Assembly (NCBI RefSeq): GCF_003627075.1
Contig: NZ_CP032630.1
Location: 434,001-498,000, forward strand
DNA length: 64,000 nucleotides
Origin: Protaetiibacter intestinalis
GTDB taxonomy: Bacteria > Actinomycetota > Actinomycetes > Actinomycetales > Microbacteriaceae
Direction of reading: 5' to 3'
This document shows positions 58,216 through 64,000 of this stretch, one piece after another. A program made the translations under genes and the position numbers. The notes under the pieces are model-generated. The model worked only from the letters and a program-made list of their open reading frames with translations, made no database searches and was not told the origin of the DNA. How positions within the stretch are numbered: the stretch's first letter is position 1; every line of letters begins with the position of its first letter.

Positions 58216-60984
58216 TCAGTCGGCGACCGTCGGATGACCGGCGCCGGTGTCGACAAGGATCGCTGCAAGCTGCGAGCGACGATTGACCCCCAGTTTCGCA
58301 AAAGCCCTGTGCAGGTGGGCGCCAACCGTACGGTGCGAAAGGTAGATCCGGTCGGCGATCTCCTTATTCGAAAGGCCATCCGCAGCCAGCCGCACCACAA
58401 TCAGTTCCTGACCTGAGAGTTGACGAGTTCCCTCGTCCTCGGCCCGACGCCGCGCGTCAACGCCTCCGGCCGCGCGCAATTCCTGCGAGGCGCGATCCGC
58501 GAGGGGAAGTGTCGACTCTGCGTCGAAGACACGCAATGCGGCGGAAAGATGCGTCCGCGCCTCGACCACATGCCGTTCTCGGCGGAGCCACTCCCCGTAA
58601 TGGAGATGAGTACGGGCCAGGTCGAAGCGCGCTCCGCACCTTTCACCGGATGAGATGGCGCTTTCGAAGAGCTCGCGGGTGAGGTCACCTTCGGAGACGA
58701 GTGCTCGCGATCGGTCGATGAGCATGCGGAGGTGGTCGGATTCAGTCTTGGCCACGACCCTGCTCGCCTCTTCGAACCATTGCGCGAGAATCTCTGTGTT
58801 CTGTGTCTTCGCTGCCGGCTCAGCGAGATCGGCATATGCCCAGAGCGCGATCTGGGCATCCAGCGACGTGTTCAGAAGGTGAGCGATCGCGTCTTCGTAG
58901 CGGCCCTCGTTGACAGCGAGGATTCCCTGCGCCCACTCGCCGATGGCGATGACGCGGGGCGCAGGCGATGCATCGCGATCGAAGTTGAGGGCTGATGTCG
59001 CTGCATCCGCTTCTCCTCGCCACGCGCGGACACGCGCGATGTTCGCGGACGCCAACATCGAGACAACCTTCATCCCCAGATCATCGCTCAGCCGGAGCGC
59101 CTGCTCGGAGTCGGCGAGGCCGTCAGTCAGGGCGTTAGCGGTCACCCGCAGCACTCCACGACCGGACAGGCCGATCGTTTCATCACTGACCCGACCCGCG
59201 CGATGGAAGAGCTCGATCTCCGCGCTCCACACCTTGTCCGCACCGGGGAGGTCCGCCATGCTTTCGGCCGCGAAAGCGAGGCAGTTGAGTAGTGTTCCGT
59301 CGGTCGGCCGCATGTGGCCTGTGAATGCCTCGAGCGCCTTTCCGACGTCAGAGATCGGGCGTTCGGGATCAGCAAGCGCGAGCCCGATCTGTCGCAACAC
59401 CTCATCTCGGCCGCCCACCTCGACATCGAGTCGAACAAGTTCATCGATCACCTGGGATCTCACGACCGCGGAGGGCTCCTGCCCGAGATAGCACATGGCT
59501 GCCACCCAGACGAGCACCTCGGTACGGTCCTCGCGATTCGACAACGTTCCCGCAATGCCGAGCAGTTCGGCTGCCGTGATCCCCGCAAAGCTCGAGGTCG
59601 ACGTGAGCAGCCACTCCGTGCGCGCCAGGGCGACCACGAGCGACTCGTCCTTGACGAGAGGACGCGCTCTCAGGATCAATTCGCCTGCGAGGGCTGACGC
59701 CCCGGCCTGCCGTGCGGCTTCGGCAGCTCTCACAAGTCGGCGGGCTTGGCCGGAGACCGTCGGGGAGAGCTCCGACGCTCGCAACCACGCGTCCGTAGCC
59801 TCGCGAACAGCGCCGCGCGCCTCCGCAGCCTTCCCCGCTCCGTCGAGCTCCTGAGCGACTTCCTCGTCCGGAGAGATCGTGGCTGCTGCACGATGACGCC
59901 ACGCCCGTTCGGGATTGCGGGCGACAGAAGCGAGCGCCTCGTGCACCTGGCGGTGGGTCACCGAGTCGGAGTCCTCATGTATCGCCGAGCTCACGAGCGG
60001 GTGGCGGAACCGGTATCCATCCGCGGTCTCGGCAACCAGGCCAGCCCGTTCGGGGGCGGCGAAATCCTCGGCGGAAAGGCCGAGGGCCTGCCCAGCGGCA
60101 AAGATCTCGGGGTAGGACAAGTCCTCCCCGGCGGCCACGACCAGCATCGCCAGACGAGACGAAGCGGGTAGCTGCGCCGCCTCTGCCAGAAAAGCTTGCT
60201 CAAGCCGTTTCGTCATGCTGTAGCGCGCTGGAGCACCGCGCAATGTCAACGCAGGCAAGTTGGCGTTGGTCGACAGTTCGTTCAACGCGAGGGGGTTTCC
60301 GTACGACTGATCGATGATCAGATCGCGGGCGCGAGACTCGAGGTGGGGTGCCGCCCGGTCCAGCACCACCCGGGATTCGTCGGTGGAAAGCGGCGACAAC
60401 GGCATCACCTCAGGAAAGAAGTCCTGCCAATCCTTGTAGGTCGATCCGACGCGAGTTGTCGCGATCAGCAGGATGGGCGCAGACGCCAGCCTCCCCGCAA
60501 CAAAGCCCACGATCTCGGCCGTCGGCTGATCCACCCAGTGAAGGTCATCCACCGTCACGAGAAGGGGTTGATGCTCCGCCGCTTCCTCGAGCAGCCCCAG
60601 GGTTGCGATGCTGGCTATGAGGCGTTCGCTAGGACCCGCCTCAGATAGTCCGAAGGCTACCTTGAGCGCTTCGCTCTGCCGGGCAGGGAGGTTTTCGACT
60701 CCGCTCATGACCGGATGGAGCAGCTGATGTAGTGCGGCGAACCCGGTGCAGCCGTTCTGCACCCCGTGGCACCTGAGAACTCTGAACCCGTGCGCGGCCT
60801 CACGCGCTTCGGCAAGCAGCGTCGACTTGCCAATGCCCGCATCACCGGTGAGGAGGACGGCGCCGCCGTTGCCAATGCGTGCAGCCGCGATCATCTCCCT
60901 GACGCGAGCCAGTTCCCCCTCACGCCCCACCGGAGAAGGGCGCTCAGACTCGCCACTCAGATAGTGATCTGGTGGCTGCGACAT
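58216..60984 (-). CDS. LAL-type LuxR family ATP-binding regulator
   Basis: 922 aa. N-terminal AAA ATPase: Walker A GDAGIGKST near residue 47, Walker B VTVDDLHW. Long TPR-like middle region. C-terminal LuxR HTH LSGQELIVVRLAADGLSNKEIADRIYLSHRTVGAHLHRAFAKLGV. This is a typical large LAL regulator (MalT-like); ligand unknown. Confidence 0.95.
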   Translation of the reverse strand: MSQPPDHYLSGESERPSPVGREGELARVREMIAAARIGNGGAVLLTGDAGIGKSTLLAEAREAAHGFRVLRCHGVQNGCTGFAALHQLLHPVMSGVENLPARQSEALKVAFGLSEAGPSERLIASIATLGLLEEAAEHQPLLVTVDDLHWVDQPTAEIVGFVAGRLASAPILLIATTRVGSTYKDWQDFFPEVMPLSPLSTDESRVVLDRAAPHLESRARDLIIDQSYGNPLALNELSTNANLPALTLRGAPARYSMTKRLEQAFLAEAAQLPASSRLAMLVVAAGEDLSYPEIFAAGQALGLSAEDFAAPERAGLVAETADGYRFRHPLVSSAIHEDSDSVTHRQVHEALASVARNPERAWRHRAAATISPDEEVAQELDGAGKAAEARGAVREATDAWLRASELSPTVSGQARRLVRAAEAARQAGASALAGELILRARPLVKDESLVVALARTEWLLTSTSSFAGITAAELLGIAGTLSNREDRTEVLVWVAAMCYLGQEPSAVVRSQVIDELVRLDVEVGGRDEVLRQIGLALADPERPISDVGKALEAFTGHMRPTDGTLLNCLAFAAESMADLPGADKVWSAEIELFHRAGRVSDETIGLSGRGVLRVTANALTDGLADSEQALRLSDDLGMKVVSMLASANIARVRAWRGEADAATSALNFDRDASPAPRVIAIGEWAQGILAVNEGRYEDAIAHLLNTSLDAQIALWAYADLAEPAAKTQNTEILAQWFEEASRVVAKTESDHLRMLIDRSRALVSEGDLTRELFESAISSGERCGARFDLARTHLHYGEWLRRERHVVEARTHLSAALRVFDAESTLPLADRASQELRAAGGVDARRRAEDEGTRQLSGQELIVVRLAADGLSNKEIADRIYLSHRTVGAHLHRAFAKLGVNRRSQLAAILVDTGAGHPTVAD

Positions 60985-61287
60985 CCATCACTCCCATCAG
61001 CGGCGCGTCTGTCACGGGGCAACGCGATTTTAGCAATCATCACGGATCCTTCAATCGGCCCGCTCTACCCGTTCAAATCCTGCGACGACGTCCATGAGGC
61101 GAAGGCGGCATTAGGTCATTTGACCGATGGCCGACGCGCCACCTGCAGTAGAGCATCACAACATGAAGTGGCGACACGCCCCCTTCGCGGGTGAGGCAGG
61201 CTCCATCGGCAGGCGCGTGATGCCTGACGACGGTCCACGGACCAATGGTCGGCGAAAGCCGAATCCGACCCCCGCCGAGGGTCATTA
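60985..61287. other. 303-bp divergent gap
   Basis: Promoter region of the LAL and double Lrp regulators. ACGCGATTTTAGCAAT near 61023 resembles, but does not match, the XRE-ImmA operator. No ORF. Confidence 0.35.
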
Positions 61288-62232
61288 GTGTCGGCGACCC
61301 CCTGGCCGGATATGGGCCAGGAGGAGCACGCTATTGCTCAGGCGCTTCGGCTGCACGGTCGCGCTCCTGCTGCGCGACTGGCGAGAACGGCCGGACTCTC
61401 GATTGCCAAGTTCCGGCATAGGTATGGGCAACTGAAGTCACACGGACTTCTGCGCACGGTCACGTTGGTGGACCCGTCCGCGCTCGGCCGACCGGTCTTG
61501 GCGAGCGCACTCCTCCGTACCGACTCGAGGGGGACCGCTGTCGCCGAGCGACTCTCGCGAACTCCGAACATCTGCTGGGTGAGGCGATCCTCAGACGAAC
61601 GCACCGTCGCCATCCAACTGAGCACTGCCGGCAACGTGGAGCTCGCACGAGTGGTGAAGGACGCGATCATCTCGGACCCTGACGTCACGGGCTTCTCCAC
61701 GGCGATCGTGCTCCGAAGCTGGGCCCCTCACTTCGCGTTCGATTACGAGCACATCGCAGTTCAGTCCGCGCCTGACCTGCAGTGGTACCCAGGCAATCGA
61801 TCCGTGGCTTCGCTCGATGCGCTTGATCTCGATCTGCTCGAGTGCCTGACGGTAGACGCCCAGATGTCGCTGACCGACATGAGCAAAGTCATCGGACTCT
61901 CGGTGGCAGGAACACGACATCGCTTGATACGGCTGATGGACAGCCAGACCATCCATTTCCGGACGCGGCCCGACCCGCACAGGGACGATGTCACAACCAT
62001 CCGGGTCGAGGCAGCTGTTTCGCGGGACGTCGCCGATCTAGCTGAGGAACTCGTCAACATGCCGAACGTGGTCTACGTAAGCGAGCTCACCGGCGCGCGA
62101 CAGCTCTGCGTCGAGTTGGTCTGCGCCAACGAGCCGCAGATCTCCGAAGGCTATGCACGAATGGCCTCCGTCCAAGGCATTCACGACACGCACATGCTCC
62201 GACTCAAGACTGTCGATGGCAAGTCGACGTGA
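61288..62232 (+). CDS. Lrp/AsnC-type regulator with two HTH-RAM units
   Basis: 314 aa from GTG 61288; ATG 61312 is an alternative. First HTH near residue 30 (ARLARTAGLSIAKFRHRYGQL), first RAM-like region, then a second Lrp unit with HTH MSLTDMSKVIGLSVAGTRHRLIRLM near 195 and a second RAM at the C-terminus. Duplicated Lrp proteins occur in actinobacteria. Converges with the cupin gene. Confidence 0.9.
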   Translation: MSATPWPDMGQEEHAIAQALRLHGRAPAARLARTAGLSIAKFRHRYGQLKSHGLLRTVTLVDPSALGRPVLASALLRTDSRGTAVAERLSRTPNICWVRRSSDERTVAIQLSTAGNVELARVVKDAIISDPDVTGFSTAIVLRSWAPHFAFDYEHIAVQSAPDLQWYPGNRSVASLDALDLDLLECLTVDAQMSLTDMSKVIGLSVAGTRHRLIRLMDSQTIHFRTRPDPHRDDVTTIRVEAAVSRDVADLAEELVNMPNVVYVSELTGARQLCVELVCANEPQISEGYARMASVQGIHDTHMLRLKTVDGKST

Positions 62233-62237
62233 TCAGT

Positions 62238-62678
62238 TCAGCGGGTCGGTCCAGCGGTCCTTTGCACCATCATCAGCATGCACGGCACGTCCCCGACCTG
62301 ACCGCTGCGGTGACCCCTGCCGCCGTGCACATCATCGGTACCTTGATCACCACCCCAGTGCAGGTCCCCCGGGCCCATCTCCACCCGCGTCCCGTCCTGC
62401 GGCTCAATGAACCAGCGGCCCCTGAGCGCGACCACCCACTGAGGGTAGGGACTCTCGTGCCACTCGCCGACCCAGCCAACGGGCAAGTCGACGAACGACA
62501 CGTTCTGAAAATCGCCCGGAACGTCAAGTACGAGGCTCGGCTGAGCCTGACCTCCCAGCGTCCTCGGCGCAAAGCCGACGAGTTCGTCATACCGCATCGT
62601 CGTCGGGCCCGCTTCCCCCCGCTCGAGAACCCAATAGGGCACCACGGGCCCGCGGTCATCCGACGCTGGCTGACCCAT
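62238..62678 (-). CDS. Cupin domain protein
   Basis: 146 aa from ATG 62678; ATG 62714 is a longer choice. Cupin barrel with GEWHESPYPQWVVALRGRWFIEPQDG and MGPGDLHWGGD. The His set of a typical metal-binding cupin is only partly present. Last gene of the PoxB-DUF302-cupin unit, overlapping DUF302 by 23 bp. Confidence 0.8.
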   Translation of the reverse strand: MGQPASDDRGPVVPYWVLERGEAGPTTMRYDELVGFAPRTLGGQAQPSLVLDVPGDFQNVSFVDLPVGWVGEWHESPYPQWVVALRGRWFIEPQDGTRVEMGPGDLHWGGDQGTDDVHGGRGHRSGQVGDVPCMLMMVQRTAGPTR

Positions 62679-63090
62679 TGCTCGCTCCCACCGTGAGTTC
62701 CGTGACGAGTTCATGCATCAAAGCCGACAGTTGGTCGATGACTTCGTCGGAGGCGCCGACGTCATACAGCTGACGCAGCTGGTTCGGATCGCGGTAGGTC
62801 ACCACCGAGTTCCCCCGGTCTTCGTAGACGAGCACTCGCAATGGAAGATCAAGAGCGACATTCGGATCCTGCTCCATGAGCACCGTCCCCACACGGGGGT
62901 TCCCGAACACGATCACTACTTCTTCTCTCAACTCGAGTCCGGCAGCCCTCGCCGCAGCCCCATGATCGATGACATCGAAGACCACGGCGCCTTTCTCGCG
63001 CACCCAGCGCTCGATCAACCCCACCACCTGCACCACCGGTCTCTCAACGAAGACCGTTACCGAGCCGGTCCTACTGTCGAAGGCGATCAC
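62656..63090 (-). CDS. DUF302 family protein
   Basis: 144 aa from GTG 63090 (GTGA overlap with the PoxB stop). IDHGAAARAAGLELREEVVIVFGNPRVGTVLMEQDPNVALDLPLRVLVYED is the DUF302 core. Predicted cytoplasmic; function unknown. Confidence 0.92.
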   Translation of the reverse strand: MIAFDSRTGSVTVFVERPVVQVVGLIERWVREKGAVVFDVIDHGAAARAAGLELREEVVIVFGNPRVGTVLMEQDPNVALDLPLRVLVYEDRGNSVVTYRDPNQLRQLYDVGASDEVIDQLSALMHELVTELTVGASNGSASVG

Positions 63091-64000
63091 CGCAGGATCC
63101 GCCGTGCGACGTTGGTGTCGATTAGGTCCAGAAGTTCGTCGCCAGCACCGGACAGGATGGTCCGGATCGCGTAGAGCGAGAATCCCTTCGCCTGTTCGAC
63201 GGTGATCGTCGGGGGGATGGACAACTCCTGCCGGGCGGTCACAACCTCGACCAACGCCGGACCATCGTGAGCGAATGCATCTTCCATCGCCCGACGGAGG
63301 TCGTCCGGATGGGTGACGCGACGACCGAAGATGCCCATCGCTTCCGCAACCGCCGAGAAGTCGGGATTCTTCAGCTCAGTCCCCCAGTTGACGATTCCGG
63401 CCGCCTTCATCTCGACCTCGACAAAATCGAGCGCACTGTTGTTGAACACCACGACTTTCACGGGGAGGTCCATCTGGACAAGGGTCAGCAGTTCACCCAG
63501 GAGCATTGCCAGCCCTCCGTCCCCAGAAAGAGTGACGATCTGCCTGCCCGGGTACGCGACTTGCGCTCCGATGGCATGAGGCACCGCATTCGCCATCGTG
63601 CCGTGATTGAACGACCCCATGATCCTTCGCTCGCCGTTCATCGTGAGATAGCGTGCGGCCCACACGACCGGAGAACCAACGTCCACCGTGAACACTGCGT
63701 CGCTCGCCGCCGTCTCGTCGATGACCCGAGCCACGTACTCGGGGTGGATCGGAGAGCGATTGCGATCGTTGACCGCGAACGAATCCAGCCCGCTCCGCGC
63801 GCGCGCGTAGTGCGTGCGTGCACTGTCGAGGTGGCTGTCCGATCGGTCATCGACGATGAGCGGCAGCAACGCAGCCGCCGTATCCCGAACGGTCCCGACG
63901 AGCCCCAGGCTCAACTTGGCGCGGCGCCCCAGGTGTTCGCCACGAAGGTCGACCTGGATATAGGTCTTCGGAGAGGGCAGGAACTGCCGGTACGGGAAGT
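63087..64000 (-). CDS. TPP-dependent enzyme, pyruvate oxidase/dehydrogenase-like (partial)
   Basis: The gene starts beyond the right edge; about 304 C-terminal residues are seen. TPP motif GDGGLAMLLGELLTLVQMDLPVKVVVFNN (GDG-x~25-NN), and the PoxB-like GSFNHGTMANAVPHAIGAQ. It converts pyruvate or a related 2-keto acid using TPP. First gene of an operon with DUF302 and a cupin protein. Confidence 0.9.
   Translation of the reverse strand, partial: FPYRQFLPSPKTYIQVDLRGEHLGRRAKLSLGLVGTVRDTAAALLPLIVDDRSDSHLDSARTHYARARSGLDSFAVNDRNRSPIHPEYVARVIDETAASDAVFTVDVGSPVVWAARYLTMNGERRIMGSFNHGTMANAVPHAIGAQVAYPGRQIVTLSGDGGLAMLLGELLTLVQMDLPVKVVVFNNSALDFVEVEMKAAGIVNWGTELKNPDFSAVAEAMGIFGRRVTHPDDLRRAMEDAFAHDGPALVEVVTARQELSIPPTITVEQAKGFSLYAIRTILSGAGDELLDLIDTNVARRILR

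Noticed and set aside
61020..61036. Fourth copy of the XRE-ImmA operator
   Set aside because: ACGCGATTTTAGCAAT breaks the dyad at several positions; likely chance.
1..64000. CRISPR arrays, rRNA, tRNA, transposase or integrase genes
   Set aside because: No regularly spaced repeats, no conserved RNA sequence blocks and no recognisable recombinase were seen.

Overview
This 64 kb window is high-GC actinobacterial DNA, most likely from Microbacteriaceae or a close relative. The support is the divergent mtrA-mtrB-lpqB / membrane protein-DUF4129-DUF4350-MoxR-DUF58 block, glmU, ECF41 (SigJ-type) sigma factors, GTG starts with ATGA/GTGA gene overlaps, and 35-nt palindromic repeats of the GGTTGAGTAG...GTATCGAAACC type that are common in this group. 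No rRNA, tRNA or CRISPR array was seen. The genus cannot be fixed from the sequence alone.

Region 1 (1-9592, core): a ComF fragment, the MtrAB two-component system with lipoprotein LpqB on the minus strand, and, divergently, a five-gene membrane/MoxR operon. Region 2 (9593-11510): a DUF222/HNH nuclease gene bracketed by inverted copies of a ~145-bp repeat; the last codons and stop of glmU lie inside a repeat arm. Region 3 (11494-24218): glmU, then a redox/hydrolase regulon of three NmrA-like SDR paralogues, a GNAT acetyltransferase, three alpha/beta hydrolases, an FAD enzyme, an aldo/keto reductase, MarR, and two ECF41 sigma factors. The second sigma factor is followed by a free-standing copy of its own regulatory domain. 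Five transcription units in this region share a [CT]GTCACA-N16-[GT]GTC promoter with invariant spacing, so I read it as an ECF41 regulon.

Region 4 (24219-37340, accessory, visibly lower GC): a helicase with a nuclease-like C-terminus, then a four-gene ubiquitin-like conjugation operon (tandem Ubl, E2-like, JAB-E1 fusion, 4-TM membrane protein), a PIN protein and an XRE-ImmA regulator. The palindrome TTGCGATTTTCGCAA lies twice at the Ubl operon promoter and, with one or two changes, at the XRE-ImmA promoter. This is probably a regulated anti-phage island. It continues with a DUF3846-like gene, a second PIN-like protein, two helicase-associated-domain proteins and a phosphoesterase with a C-terminal HTH-like tail. 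Region 5 (37341-40551): a tightly overlapping operon made of four paralogues of one small protein family (A), two of another (B), an HNH nuclease and a 52-codon ORF. A 384-bp stretch of the second B gene recurs exactly 10.86 kb downstream in a third B gene.

Region 6 (40552-50768): secretome genes. These are a 1341-aa transglycosylase/golvesin-like/SGNH protein, lipoproteins, an I36-type peptidase inhibitor in an ECF-sigma operon, a LuxR-type regulator, small secreted proteins, and decayed gene remnants. Region 7 (50767-64000): the third B gene, an NhaA-DsbA fusion, an SDR, a PEBP-like protein, a MacB/FtsX-type ABC exporter, an XRE/MmyB regulator, a LAL-type LuxR regulator, a double Lrp/AsnC regulator, and a PoxB-like TPP enzyme-DUF302-cupin operon running off the right edge.
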